A stretch of DNA of 64,000 nucleotides, taken from positions 186,001-250,000 of the forward strand of contig NZ_JAIUJY010000001.1 of NCBI RefSeq assembly GCF_020166105.1, read 5' to 3'. The notes beneath the pieces were generated by a model, which saw only the letters and a list, made by a program, of their open reading frames with translations, was not told the origin of the DNA and did not search any database. The translations under genes and the position numbers were made by a program. How positions within the stretch are numbered: the stretch's first letter is position 1; each line of letters opens with the position of its first letter. This document shows positions 55,798 to 64,000 of the stretch, piece after piece. This DNA is from Blastococcus sp. LR1 (lineage in GTDB: Bacteria > Actinomycetota > Actinomycetes > Mycobacteriales > Geodermatophilaceae).

Positions 55798-58700
55798 GTG
55801 AGTGCCCCCACCGGTCCCTTCGCCGCGCTGCCCCCGCAGGTCGACCTCCCCGCCCTCGAGCACACGATCCTCGACCGCTGGGAGAAGGAGAAGGTCTTCG
55901 CCCGGTCGCTGGAGGCCTCGCAGGGCAGGCCGCAGTGGAACGTCTACGAGGGGCCGCCCACGGCGAACGGCCGCCCCGGCACGCACCACATCGAGGCCCG
56001 GGCGTTCAAGGACGTCTTCCCCCGCTTCAAGACGATGCAGGGCTGGCACGTGCCCCGCCGCGCCGGCTGGGACTGCCACGGCCTGCCGGTCGAGATCGCC
56101 GTCGAGCAGCAGCTCGGCTTCGCCGGCAAGCCCGACATCGAGCGCTACGGCATCGCCGAGTTCAACGCCCGCTGCCGCGAGTCGGTGGAGACCCACGTCG
56201 CCGACTTCGCCGACCTCACCCGCCGGATGGGCTACTGGGTCGACTTCTCCGAGGCCTACTGGACGATGGACCCGTCCTACATCGAGAGCGTGTGGTGGTC
56301 GCTCAAGCAGGTGCACGGCAAGGGCCTGCTGGTCGAGGACCACCGGGTCGCCCCGTACTGCCCGCGCTGCGGCACCGGCCTGTCCGACCACGAGGTGGCC
56401 CAGGGGTACGAGACGCTGACCGACCCGTCGGTGTACGTCCGCATGCCGATCCTGGACGGCGAGTGGGCCGGCAGGGCCGACCTGCTGATCTGGACGACGA
56501 CGCCGTGGACGCTGCCGAGCAACACCGCCGTCGCCGTGCACCCCGAGGTGACCTACGTCGTCGCCCGCGCCGCCGGCTCCGACGACGTCCCGGTGGTCGT
56601 GGCCGAGCCGCTGCTCGCCGCCGTCCTGGGCGACGACGTCGAGGTGCTCGGGCGCACTCCCGGCCGCGACTGGGAGCGGATCCACTACCAGCGCCCGTTC
56701 GAGCTGGTGGAGTTCCCCGCCGGCGAGGACGCGCACTACGTCGTCCTGGCCGAGTACGTCACCACCGACGACGGCACCGGCCTGGTGCACCAGTCCCCCG
56801 CCTTCGGCGCCGACGACCTCGCCGTCTGTCGCGGCTACGGCCTGCCCGTCGTCGTCCCGATCGACGCGACCGGCCACTTCCTGGCCGACGTCCCGCTGGT
56901 CGGCGGGCACTTCTTCAAGGCCGCCGACCCCGCCCTGGTCGAGGACCTGCAAGCCCGCGGCGTGCTGTTCCGCGAGCTCCGGTACGAGCACAGCTATCCG
57001 CACTGCTGGCGCTGCCACACGCCGCTCATGTACTACGCGCAGCCGTCCTGGTACATCCGCACCAGCGCGGTGAAGAGCCAGCTGCTCGCCGAGAACGAGA
57101 AGACCAACTGGTTCCCGGAGAACATCAAGACCGGCCGCTACGGCGACTGGCTGAACAACAACGTCGACTGGGCGCTGTCGCGCGACCGCTACTGGGGCAC
57201 CCCCCTGCCGGTCTGGCGCAACGAGGACGACCCGCAGCAGATGGTCGTCGTCGGCTCGCTGGCCGAGCTCTCGGAGCTGACCGGCCGGGACCTCTCCGAC
57301 CTGGACCCGCACCGGCCGTTCATCGACGAGGTCACCTTCACGCTCCCCGGCACCGACGGCATCTACCGCCGCGTGCCGCAGGTCATCGACGCCTGGTACG
57401 ACTCGGGCTCCATGCCGTTCGCCCAGTGGGGTGCGCCGTACCGGAACCAGGAGAAGTTCGAGGCCGCGTACCCGGCGCAGTTCATCTGCGAGGCGATCGA
57501 CCAGACCCGCGGCTGGTTCTACTCGCTGATGGCCGTCGGCACCCTGGTGTTCGAGCAGAACTCCTACGAGAACGTGCTCTGCCTGGGCCACATCCTGGCC
57601 GAGGACGGCCGCAAGATGAGCAAGCACCTGGGCAACATCCTCGAGCCCATCCCGCTCATGGACCGGCACGGCGCCGACGCCGTCCGCTGGTTCATGCTGG
57701 CCGGCGGCTCGCCGTGGTCGGCCCGCCGGGTGGGCCACGAGACGCTGTCCGAGGTGGTCCGCAAGGTCCTGCTCACCTACTGGAACACAGCCAGCTTCTT
57801 CACCCTCTACGCCGAGACCAACGGCTGGGACCCGGCCACGTCGCCGGCGCCCGCCCGGGCCGAGCGACCGCTGCTGGACCGCTGGGCGCTGGCCGAGCTG
57901 GCCGCCGTCACCCGCGACGTCACCGCCGCGCTCGAGGAGTTCGACACCCAGGCCGCCGGCCGGCTGCTCGCGCAGTTCGTCGACGACCTGTCCAACTGGT
58001 ACGTCCGCCGGTCCCGCCGTCGCTTCTGGGACGGCGACGCCTCGGCGCTCGGCACCCTGCACGAGGTGCTCGACGGCCTCACCCGGCTGATGGCGCCGTT
58101 CACGCCCTTCGTCACCGACGAGGTGTGGACCCGCGCGGTCGTCCCGGGGAAGGCGGGGGTGGGTGGGGAGACGGCACCGGACTCGGTACACCTGGCCTCC
58201 TGGCCGCACGTGGACGCCGACGCCCTCGACGACACCCTCGTCGAGCAGATGGCACTGGTGCGTCGGCTGGTCGAGCTGGGCCGCTCCGGTCGCACGTCGG
58301 CCAAGGTGCGCACCCGGCAGCCGCTGGCCCGCGCCGTCGTCGCCGCTCCGGGCTGGACGACGCTCCCCCGCGACCTGGTCGCCGAGGTGGCCGACGAGCT
58401 CAACGTCGCCGAGGTCCTGGAGCTCGCGGCGGTGGGCGGTGACCTGGTCGACGTCAGTGTGAAGATCGACTTCCGCGCCGTGGGCCGGCGGCTGGGCAAG
58501 CAGGTGCAGGCCGTCGCCAAGGCAGTCGCCGCGGTCGACGCCGGCCGGCTGGTCGCCGACTACCGCGGCGGGACGGCGACGGTCGAGGTCGACGGCGCCC
58601 CGGTCGCGCTCGAGGACGGCGACCTGATCGTCACCGAGACCCCGCGCGAGGGCTGGACGGTGGCCAGCAACGGCGGGCTCACCGTCGCGCTGGACCTCAC

Positions 58701-58965
58701 GCTCACCCCGGAGCTCGAGCGGGCGGGCCTGGTCCGCGAGGTCGTGCGCCTGGTGCAGGAGGCCCGCAAGGGTTCCGGCCTGGAGGTCAGCGACCGGATC
58801 GAGCTGCGCTGGACGGCCGACGGCGCGCTGGCCCAGGCGCTGGAGGAGCACGCCGAGCAGCTGGCCGGCGAGGTGCTCGCGGTCGCGGTGCACGCCGCCA
58901 CGACCGGCGAGGGCGACGGCGTCGAGGGGCCCGAGGGCTCCCGGTTCTGGGTCAGCAAAGCATAA
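55798..58965 (+). CDS. ileS: Isoleucyl-tRNA synthetase, type 2 with GXHH motif
   Basis: IleRS charges tRNA-Ile. The 1,055-residue protein is of the second (eukaryote-like) type: KMSKHLGN at residues 606-613 in place of KMSKS, and a long C-terminal domain without the zinc finger of type 1. The first signature motif, usually HIGH, reads Gly61-Thr-His-His64 in EGPPTANGRPGTHHIEA, so the Gly and His positions are exchanged. The editing domain (about 200-400) has WTTTPWTLPSN and the conserved Asp region. Type 2 enzymes resist mupirocin, and the GXHH form is reported as hyper-resistant. The start is probably GTG at 55798; ATG at 55789 is an alternative. Confidence 0.96.
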   Translation: MSAPTGPFAALPPQVDLPALEHTILDRWEKEKVFARSLEASQGRPQWNVYEGPPTANGRPGTHHIEARAFKDVFPRFKTMQGWHVPRRAGWDCHGLPVEIAVEQQLGFAGKPDIERYGIAEFNARCRESVETHVADFADLTRRMGYWVDFSEAYWTMDPSYIESVWWSLKQVHGKGLLVEDHRVAPYCPRCGTGLSDHEVAQGYETLTDPSVYVRMPILDGEWAGRADLLIWTTTPWTLPSNTAVAVHPEVTYVVARAAGSDDVPVVVAEPLLAAVLGDDVEVLGRTPGRDWERIHYQRPFELVEFPAGEDAHYVVLAEYVTTDDGTGLVHQSPAFGADDLAVCRGYGLPVVVPIDATGHFLADVPLVGGHFFKAADPALVEDLQARGVLFRELRYEHSYPHCWRCHTPLMYYAQPSWYIRTSAVKSQLLAENEKTNWFPENIKTGRYGDWLNNNVDWALSRDRYWGTPLPVWRNEDDPQQMVVVGSLAELSELTGRDLSDLDPHRPFIDEVTFTLPGTDGIYRRVPQVIDAWYDSGSMPFAQWGAPYRNQEKFEAAYPAQFICEAIDQTRGWFYSLMAVGTLVFEQNSYENVLCLGHILAEDGRKMSKHLGNILEPIPLMDRHGADAVRWFMLAGGSPWSARRVGHETLSEVVRKVLLTYWNTASFFTLYAETNGWDPATSPAPARAERPLLDRWALAELAAVTRDVTAALEEFDTQAAGRLLAQFVDDLSNWYVRRSRRRFWDGDASALGTLHEVLDGLTRLMAPFTPFVTDEVWTRAVVPGKAGVGGETAPDSVHLASWPHVDADALDDTLVEQMALVRRLVELGRSGRTSAKVRTRQPLARAVVAAPGWTTLPRDLVAEVADELNVAEVLELAAVGGDLVDVSVKIDFRAVGRRLGKQVQAVAKAVAAVDAGRLVADYRGGTATVEVDGAPVALEDGDLIVTETPREGWTVASNGGLTVALDLTLTPELERAGLVREVVRLVQEARKGSGLEVSDRIELRWTADGALAQALEEHAEQLAGEVLAVAVHAATTGEGDGVEGPEGSRFWVSKA

Positions 58966-59027
58966 GGACGGCCCCCTCCCGGGTCCCGCCCCGAGCCTGC
59001 GAGGGGTGGGGAGGAGGGGGTCCTTTG
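58964..59027. terminator. Bidirectional terminator-like hairpin, also a dispersed GC-rich element
   Basis: Between the convergent ileS and the gene at 59029, AAGGA-CGG-CCCCCT (from 58964) can pair with AGGGGG-TCCTT (ending 59025), giving a stem with a three-base bulge followed by a T-rich exit on the plus strand. The inner part, 58981-59025, is closely similar to 62407-62453, so this is also one copy of a repeated intergenic element. Confidence 0.55.
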
Positions 59028-59028
59028 A

Positions 59029-59535
59029 TCAGCCCTTGCGGCTCGCACGGGCCCGGCCGGCGATCGTCCGGTCGGGCCGGCAGGCGCCGCACGGCGTGAA
59101 GCCGTCGGTCCGCGCCTCGTCCAAGGGGAGCGGGATCGTCGGGCGCGGCCCGACCCAGGGGCACCCGGCGACGTGGTACCGCGGGTGCTCGTCGACGACG
59201 AGCACCTCGTCCTTGAGGTCGACGATCACCAGCAGATCGGTGACCTCGACGTCCTCGACCGGCGGGTCCTCGACCTCGAGCGGCGGCACGGGCTCAGCGG
59301 CGACCGGCTCCGCGGCCGGTGCAGCTGCGACGTTGCCGGCGGCGACGGGCACCTGAGCCGGGGCCTTCGATGCGGCGGCCCGGGCCGAGATCTGCCGGCG
59401 GGCGGCGACGAGAACCGCCGCGGCGGCCACGCAGGCGACGACGCAGCCCCAGTACAACGCGGTGATCCCGGTGGACAGCCCGGCGAGGAAGAGGCCGAGG
59501 CCCACCAGCACGAGCGCTCCGGCAGCCAGGATCAC
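59029..59535 (-). CDS. Membrane protein with C-terminal HxxxC/CxxC knuckle
   Basis: A 168-residue protein with two membrane helices (about residues 3-22 and 25-44), a charged then Ala/Pro-rich linker (45-90), and a small C-terminal domain. That domain reads DLLVIVDLKDEVLVVDEHPRY, then YHVAGCPWVG and FTPCGACRPD, giving His-x-x-x-Cys and Cys-x-x-Cys pairs 30 residues apart, as in Ada-like zinc knuckles of DNA-associated proteins. The family is not named as far as I know. It lies beside divIVA on the same strand, separated by a strong terminator, so it is probably transcribed alone. Confidence 0.75.
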   Translation of the reverse strand: MILAAGALVLVGLGLFLAGLSTGITALYWGCVVACVAAAAVLVAARRQISARAAASKAPAQVPVAAGNVAAAPAAEPVAAEPVPPLEVEDPPVEDVEVTDLLVIVDLKDEVLVVDEHPRYHVAGCPWVGPRPTIPLPLDEARTDGFTPCGACRPDRTIAGRARASRKG

Positions 59536-59590
59536 GCCTGAACCTTAGGGGCGCACCGCCCCGGCTCGCCCGTTCAACCCCCGGAAACGA

Positions 59591-59629
59591 CGAGAGGGCC
59601 CCCGGACGGATCGTCCGGGGGCCCTCTCG
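59591..59629 (-). terminator. Strong hairpin terminator after divIVA
   Basis: CGAGAGGGCCCCCGGACG (59591-59608) and its exact complement (59612-59629) form an 18-base perfect stem with a three-base loop. On the minus strand it follows the divIVA stop by about ten bases and exits into TCGTCGTTTCC. It should end the sepF-yggT-divIVA transcript. Confidence 0.85.
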
Positions 59630-59640
59630 GTGCGTCTGGC

Positions 59641-60372
59641 TCAGGCGGGAGCGTGCTGGTTCTGCCGGCCCACGGTGGCGGGCTCCGCCGAGCTGCGGCT
59701 GTCCAGGTCGCGCAGGTGCGACTCGAGGAAGGACCGCAGGCGGGTGCGGTACTCGCGCTCCATGGTGCGGAGCTCCTCGATCTTCCGCTCGAGGCTGGAC
59801 CGCTTCTCCTCCAGCGAGCCCATGGCCTCGGCGTGCCGGCGGTCCGCGTCCTGCTCCAGGGCGGCGGCCTTGGCGCGGGCCTCGCGCTCCATGGTCTCGG
59901 CCCGGGTGCGGGCGTCGCCGATCATCGAGTCCGCGCGGTGCTTGGCCTCGGCGACCATCTGCTCGCTCTTGGAGCGCGCCTCAGTCATGAGGCGCTCGCT
60001 GTTGGTCTTCGCGCCGCTGAGCATCTGCTCGGCCTGGGTCTTGGCCTCGTTGACGTACCGGTCGGCCGTCTCGGTGGCGAGCGCCAGCATCCGGGAGGCC
60101 CGGGCACTGTCGTCCTCCCGGGTCTGCTGGACCGGCGGCGCGGCGACCACGGGAGCGGGCGCGGGCGCCGGCGGCTCGGGTCGCTCCTCGGCGCGAGGAG
60201 CGGCTGCGCGGCCGACACCGGCGCGCAGCTCGTTGTTCTCCTCGATCAAGCGGGCCAGCTCGGCCTCCACGACGTCGAGGAAGGCGTCCACCTCGTCCTC
60301 GTCGTAGCCCCGCTTGCCGATGGGTGGCTTCTTGAAGACGACGTTGTGCACGTCGGCAGGAGTCAGTGGCAT
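59641..60372 (-). CDS. divIVA: DivIVA / Wag31 polar growth protein
   Basis: DivIVA collects at cell poles and septa and directs peptidoglycan synthesis in Actinobacteria. The 243-residue protein has the conserved N-terminal domain [31 protein letters not shown], with the membrane-contacting region, then a first short coiled coil, a Pro/Ala linker (about residues 60-85) and a long coiled coil (about 88-215) rich in Glu, Arg and Ala. The ATG has GAGGTGA eight bases upstream. A strong terminator follows. Phosphorylation by Ser/Thr kinases is known for mycobacterial Wag31, but no site can be assigned here. Confidence 0.95.
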   Translation of the reverse strand: MPLTPADVHNVVFKKPPIGKRGYDEDEVDAFLDVVEAELARLIEENNELRAGVGRAAAPRAEERPEPPAPAPAPVVAAPPVQQTREDDSARASRMLALATETADRYVNEAKTQAEQMLSGAKTNSERLMTEARSKSEQMVAEAKHRADSMIGDARTRAETMEREARAKAAALEQDADRRHAEAMGSLEEKRSSLERKIEELRTMEREYRTRLRSFLESHLRDLDSRSSAEPATVGRQNQHAPA

Positions 60373-60469
60373 CGGTGAGTCACCTCGGGTCGGACGGCGG
60401 GCACAGGGACGTTTGCGGACGAGCGGGACAGCACCCGTTCGGCGTCTCTACCCCGGAAAGGAGAAGCGG

Positions 60470-60766
60470 TCACGCGGTGAAGGCCAGCTGGGTCGTGATG
60501 CTCCGGAGGATCACCACGGCGATCAGCAGCACCATAAACCCGAGGTCCAGTCGGATGGACCCCAGGTTCAACGGCGGGATGACCTTGCGCACCGCCTTCA
60601 GCGGCGGATCGGTGGTGGAGTAGACGACCTCCAGCCCGGCGGCGACCAGGCCGGAGGGACGCCAACTGCGCGCCAGCACCATCACCCAGTCCACCACGAA
60701 CCGTGCGAAGAGCAGCACGAGGAACACGAGCAGGACCGATGAGACGATCGACCAGAAGAGAGCCAC
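60470..60766 (-). CDS. YggT-family membrane protein
   Basis: A 98-residue protein with two membrane segments (about residues 8-32 and 72-94) joined by a loop containing STTDPPLKAVRKVIPPLNLG, the typical YggT (CCB3/YlmG) motif. The conserved gene order sepF-yggT-divIVA supports a role in cell division or membrane organisation, which is not defined biochemically. It starts with GTG after GAGG, 63 bases downstream of sepF. Confidence 0.92.
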   Translation of the reverse strand: MALFWSIVSSVLLVFLVLLFARFVVDWVMVLARSWRPSGLVAAGLEVVYSTTDPPLKAVRKVIPPLNLGSIRLDLGFMVLLIAVVILRSITTQLAFTA

Positions 60767-60829
60767 GGTCCTCGTTCGTTCAGGGCACCTGTGGTGCCGC
60801 CTTCAGCGGTGTCACCACTCCCCCACCGA

Positions 60830-61555
60830 TCAGGACTTCTGCGCGAACCCGCCTTCGCGGATCTTCGCCTTGTCCTCAGCGGTGACGGCGACGTCCTGCG
60901 GGGAAAGCAGGAACACCTTGGCCGTGACGCGCTCGATACTACCGCGCAGACCGAAGCTCAGACCCGCAGCGAAGTCGACGAGCCGCTTCGCGTCGGCGTC
61001 GTCCATCTCCGTGAGGTTCATGATCACCGGCATGCCGTCGCGGAAGCGCTCACCGATGGTGCGCGCCTCGTTGTACGTGCGCGGGTGCAGCGTGGTGATC
61101 CGGTAGGACTTCGCGACCGGCGCCGGCGCGGGGGCCGGCTCGGGCGCGGAGACCGGCTCGGGCTCGTGCGCGAGGGCCGCAGCGGCGCTCACCGGGCCGG
61201 AGCTGTGCACCGGGCCGGAGGAGTGCCCGGCGCCGCCGAGACGGGCCGAGGACGAGCCGGACGCCGTCGGGGCGAGCCCGAGCGTCCGGGGTGCCACGCG
61301 GCGCACCGCGATGGGCTCGGGGTCGCGAACAGGAGCCTCGGCCATGGCCGGCTCCTCGTCGTACCCGGCGCGGGCGTAGTCGTCGGAGTACGCCGGGTCG
61401 GCGTATCCGTCGTCGTAGCGGTCCTCGCCGTACCGGCCGTACCGGCCGTGGTCGAGATCTTCCGACGACCGTCCGTCGTACCGGCCGTAGGCCCGGGTGT
61501 CGTCGTCCTCGACGAGCCCCAGGTAGATCCCCATCCTCCGCATGGCTCCAGCCAT
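60830..61555 (-). CDS. sepF: Cell division protein SepF
   Basis: SepF anchors FtsZ filaments to the membrane; in Actinobacteria, which lack FtsA, it is the main anchor. The 241-residue protein begins with an amphipathic membrane helix [10 protein letters not shown], followed by a Tyr/Arg/Asp-rich linker with [17 protein letters not shown] and a Ser/Pro/Ala-rich region with two HSSGPV units. The conserved SepF core covers about residues 148-230 ([46 protein letters not shown]). The ATG at 61555 has GGGGAGG at a good distance. The FtsZ C-terminal peptide it should bind is at 63.2 kb. Confidence 0.95.
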   Translation of the reverse strand: MAGAMRRMGIYLGLVEDDDTRAYGRYDGRSSEDLDHGRYGRYGEDRYDDGYADPAYSDDYARAGYDEEPAMAEAPVRDPEPIAVRRVAPRTLGLAPTASGSSSARLGGAGHSSGPVHSSGPVSAAAALAHEPEPVSAPEPAPAPAPVAKSYRITTLHPRTYNEARTIGERFRDGMPVIMNLTEMDDADAKRLVDFAAGLSFGLRGSIERVTAKVFLLSPQDVAVTAEDKAKIREGGFAQKS

Positions 61556-61580
61556 CGGACCTCCCCTTCTGCCGGTGTCC

Positions 61581-62378
61581 TCAGCGTCGCGTCTGCGCGG
61601 CTGTCACATCGTCCCCAGTAGTTCGGTTCCCGTGCGCCGCGTGTGACTGCTGTGACTCGCGTGGCTGGTGTTCCTCGAACTCATCGCAGGGTAGGGGGCG
61701 CGCGCCGAACAACGCGGTACCGACACGCACGAGCGTGGCGCCGGCGGCGACCGCCTTCTCGAGGTCCCCGCTCATGCCCGCCGACAGCTCCCGGGCCTCC
61801 GGATGATCCGCCCGCAGGGCCTCGGAGAGGGCGGCCAGCCGGGCGAAGGCGGGCGCCGGGTCGGCGCCCCGCGGCGCCACCGCCATGAGCCCGCGCAGCC
61901 GCAGGCCCTCCGCACCGGCCACGGCGTCGCAGAGGGCCGGGAGCTCCTCGGGCGAGGCGCCACCACGGGCCGCGGCCTCCCCCTCGGGGCCACCCAGGTC
62001 CACCTGGACGAACACCTCGACGGGGCGCCCCAGGTCCTGGCCGGCTCGATCGAGGATCGCGGCCAGCGCCGGGCGGTCCACCGAGTGGACGACCGCCCCG
62101 GTGCGGGCCACCGCCGCCGCCTTGTTGCGCTGCAGCTGGCCGACGAAGTGCCAGCGCAGGTCGACGTCGTCGAGCACGCCCGCCTTGCCCAGCAGCTCCT
62201 GGACCCGGTTCTCGCCGAAGTCGTGCTGTCCGGCGGCGACGAGCGCGCGGACGTCGTCGGCGGGCCAGGTCTTGCTCACTGCGAGCAGGGCGACGTCGGC
62301 CGGATCGCGTCCGGCCGCCCGCGCGGCGGCGTCGATCCGGGCGCGGACGGCCCGCAGGTTCTCCTCGAGGCGGGACAT
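61581..62378 (-). CDS. YggS/PLPBP-type pyridoxal phosphate homeostasis protein
   Basis: A 265-residue alanine racemase-fold protein that binds pyridoxal phosphate and keeps its cellular level stable, without known catalysis. The cofactor lysine is Lys36 in [45 protein letters not shown] and [28 protein letters not shown] are all conserved. The last 30 residues are an extra polar tail that reaches close to sepF. It starts with ATG, 73 bases after pgeF, across one copy of the dispersed element. Confidence 0.93.
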   Translation of the reverse strand: MSRLEENLRAVRARIDAAARAAGRDPADVALLAVSKTWPADDVRALVAAGQHDFGENRVQELLGKAGVLDDVDLRWHFVGQLQRNKAAAVARTGAVVHSVDRPALAAILDRAGQDLGRPVEVFVQVDLGGPEGEAAARGGASPEELPALCDAVAGAEGLRLRGLMAVAPRGADPAPAFARLAALSEALRADHPEARELSAGMSGDLEKAVAAGATLVRVGTALFGARPLPCDEFEEHQPRESQQSHAAHGNRTTGDDVTAAQTRR

Positions 62379-62406
62379 GACGCCATCCTCCCGCGGCCAC
62401 GCTTCA

Positions 62407-62453
62407 GGGGCCCGCGCCGAGCTCGCGAGGCGTGGGGGGGAGGCGTGGACCTT
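62407..62453. repeat. Second copy of a GC-rich intergenic element
   Basis: Read on the plus strand, GGGGCCCGCGCCGAGCTCGC and the bases after it align with 58981-59025 almost throughout, both ending in CCTT or TCCTT next to a stop codon. Here the end overlaps the TAA stop of pgeF. The element is between genes on the same strand, so it may act as a weak terminator or processing site between pgeF and yggS. Confidence 0.5.
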
Positions 62454-63183
62454 ATGCCAGCCAGACGAGCCCGGCCTGGCGGCCGGTGACGCCCTCCCGG
62501 CGGTGCGAGTAGAGGGTGGGGTCCTCCACCGTGCAGCGCGGGTCCTGGACGACCTCGGGGATGCCGGCCTTCCGGAGGATCTCGGCCACGCCCGCGCGCA
62601 GGTCCAGGCCGGGGGTCCCGGTGCGGGTGCGCACCGCGGCGGCGGGCGCCACGGCGGCCACCTCGGCCTGCATCGCCTCGGGCACCTCGTAGCACTCGCC
62701 GCACACGGCGGGACCCAGGAGCGCGGTCACGTGGCGGGCGCGGGCACCCAGGCTGGCCATCGCCGAGAGCGTGGCCGGGACGACGCCCTTGCGCACGCCC
62801 TCGCGTCCGGCGTGCACCGCGGCGACGACACCGGTCTCGTGGTCGGCGAGCAGCACCGGCACGCAGTCGGCCGCCAGCACGCCGAGCACCAGGCCCGGAG
62901 TCTTCGTGACCAGGGCGTCGGTGTCGGGCAGCGGACCGTCCTGGGGTCCGTCGACGATCGCGACGCCGGTGCCGTGCACCTGGGACATCCAGACCAGCCG
63001 GTCCTCCCCCACACCCAGCTCCCGGGCCACGCGGGCCCGGTTGGCGGCGACGTCGGCCGGCTCGTCGCCGACGTGGTCACCCAGGTTGAAGGAGTCGTAC
63101 GGGGAACGAGAACGGCCGCCCCGCCGGTCGGTGACGACCCTGCGGGGTCGCACCGCCGACGGAGCGGCCGGGTTGATGCTCAT
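62452..63183 (-). CDS. pgeF: PgeF/YfiH-type laccase-domain protein
   Basis: A 243-residue protein of the YfiH/LACC1 family, called peptidoglycan editing factor or multicopper-like purine nucleoside phosphorylase. It shows MSQVHGTGV with the first metal His, LAADCVPVLLAD with the Cys, AAVHAGREGVRKGV with the second His, and GPAVCGECYEVPE. The usual HAGWRG appears as HAGREG, a small deviation. Members remove wrongly inserted Ser from peptidoglycan precursors or phosphorolyse nucleosides, depending on the study. Placement directly after ftsZ is conserved in Gram-positive bacteria. Confidence 0.92.
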   Translation of the reverse strand: MSINPAAPSAVRPRRVVTDRRGGRSRSPYDSFNLGDHVGDEPADVAANRARVARELGVGEDRLVWMSQVHGTGVAIVDGPQDGPLPDTDALVTKTPGLVLGVLAADCVPVLLADHETGVVAAVHAGREGVRKGVVPATLSAMASLGARARHVTALLGPAVCGECYEVPEAMQAEVAAVAPAAAVRTRTGTPGLDLRAGVAEILRKAGIPEVVQDPRCTVEDPTLYSHRREGVTGRQAGLVWLA

Positions 63184-63208
63184 TGCTCGCAGACCTTACG
63201 GCCCGCGA

Positions 63209-64000
63209 TCAGCCCTTGAGGAACTCCGGGATGTCCAGCTCTTCCTCGAAGTCCTCGTTCGACAGCGGCCGGCGCCCGTTGGCGTTGGCGCCCTGGATCG
63301 GCGGCAGCGGCGGAACCGTGATGCCACCGCCCTGGGCCGGACGCTGCGGGGTCGCCGACCCGCCCGACGGCTGCGGCGCGAGCCGCTCCCCCGTCACCGG
63401 CGCCGGCGGCTGGGCCGCCTGCGGTGCGGCGGCCGGGACCGGCGGCGGCGTCGTGGCCACCGGCGGAGCGGCGACCGAGCGGCGGTGCGTGGCGAACGGC
63501 GAGGCCGATCCCGCCGACGTGCCGCCGGTCGCCATCGTGGAGGTGGCACCGTCCTTGCGCGTGGGACGCCCGCCGTCGAAGCCGGCGGCGATGACCGTCA
63601 CCCGCACCTCGTCACCCAGGGCGTCGTCGATGACGGCACCGAAGATGATGTTGGCGTCCGGGTGAGCCGCGTCGGAGACCAGCGAGGCTGCCTCGTTGAT
63701 CTCGAACAGCCCCAGGTCCGAGCCACCGGAGATCGACAGCAGGACGCCGTGGGCGCCCTCCATCGAGGCCTCCAGCAGCGGCGAGGCGATCGCCTGCTCG
63801 GCGGCCAGGAGCGCACGGTTGTCACCGCGCGCGCTGCCGATGCCCATCAGGGCGGAGCCGGCTCCGGACATGACCGACTTGACGTCGGCGAAGTCCAGGT
63901 TGATCAGACCCGGCGTGGTGATCAGGTCGGTGATGCCCTGGACGCCGGACAGCAGCACCTGGTCGGCGGTGCGGAAGGCGTCCATGACGCTGACGTTCCG
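63209..64000 (-). CDS. ftsZ: Cell division GTPase FtsZ, C-terminal part only
   Basis: FtsZ forms the division ring. Only the last 263 residues are visible; the GTPase domain lies beyond the right edge. The visible part begins at [20 protein letters not shown] and contains [11 protein letters not shown], the T7-adjacent region, and the C-terminal tubulin-like subdomain with [12 protein letters not shown] long Pro/Ala-rich linker of about 85 residues follows, and the protein ends DIPEFLKG, the conserved peptide that binds SepF and FtsW. The following gene pgeF is 25 bases downstream. Confidence 0.97.
   Translation of the reverse strand, partial: RNVSVMDAFRTADQVLLSGVQGITDLITTPGLINLDFADVKSVMSGAGSALMGIGSARGDNRALLAAEQAIASPLLEASMEGAHGVLLSISGGSDLGLFEINEAASLVSDAAHPDANIIFGAVIDDALGDEVRVTVIAAGFDGGRPTRKDGATSTMATGGTSAGSASPFATHRRSVAAPPVATTPPPVPAAAPQAAQPPAPVTGERLAPQPSGGSATPQRPAQGGGITVPPLPPIQGANANGRRPLSNEDFEEELDIPEFLKG

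Noticed and set aside
52873-58893. A 2,006-codon stop-free frame on the minus strand across the DUF4032 gene, the antiporter and antisense to ileS.
   Set aside because: Only its last 409 codons are a real gene. The rest is a GC-bias shadow opposite ileS and the antiporter, with shadow-type composition and no domains.

Overview
The window is a 64 kb piece of a very GC-rich actinobacterial chromosome. It has dense gene packing, frequent GTG starts and many 4-bp stop/start overlaps. The tail of the division cluster (ftsZ, pgeF, yggS, sepF, yggT, divIVA), a hisA gene of the PriA type, mycothiol-type DinB-fold proteins, a 13E12/DUF222 HNH protein and LGFP-repeat export all fit Actinomycetota. The whole picture suggests Geodermatophilaceae or a close relative, but that family-level placement is inference. 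Most conserved genes lie on the minus strand, so the natural reading order is right to left.

Right to left, the window opens inside ftsZ (63.2-64 kb). It continues with pgeF, yggS, sepF, yggT and divIVA (polar growth and septum assembly), a small membrane protein with a Cys/His knuckle, and ileS on the plus strand. Next come a CPA1 antiporter, a DUF4032 kinase-like protein and the complete LpqY-SugABC trehalose importer (48.2-52.7 kb). Then follow lspA, an RluD-type pseudouridine synthase, a CPBP protease coupled to an orphan repeat protein, a GNAT enzyme and the replicative polymerase dnaE (40.9-44.5 kb).

The left half is a histidine-tryptophan supercluster: hisD-hisC-hisB-small ORF-DUF925-hisH (34.8-39.4 kb), hisA/priA-rid-hisF (22.9-24.8 kb), and hisI-trpE-trp membrane protein-trpC-(insert)-trpB-trpA-lgt (3.1-11.7 kb), ending in the 5' part of gltB. 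No trpF or trpD is present, and PriA can supply the TrpF activity. Three blocks break the supercluster. One of 11 kb between hisF and hisI carries a flavoprotein, membrane proteins, a heterodimeric ABC exporter and a secreted hydrolase. One of 10 kb between hisH and hisA carries three exported or anchored proteins, an AraC regulator, a nitroreductase, a lower-GC orphan and an M28 peptidase. A 2 kb insert between trpC and trpB holds an HNH protein and an orphan.

The points most worth a second look are as follows. The IleRS has a GXHH version of the HIGH motif. A nested palindrome lies upstream of hisH. A novel small domain occurs once at 7.8 kb and twice in tandem in one protein at 45.2 kb. 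A 57-residue membrane ORF sits in the his operon. The Rid protein lacks the catalytic arginine. Candidate regulatory sites lie upstream of gltB, dnaE and lpqY. I saw no CRISPR array, tRNA, rRNA, prophage or insertion sequence. All functional calls rest on reading the translated sequence and remembered family features; no search was run.
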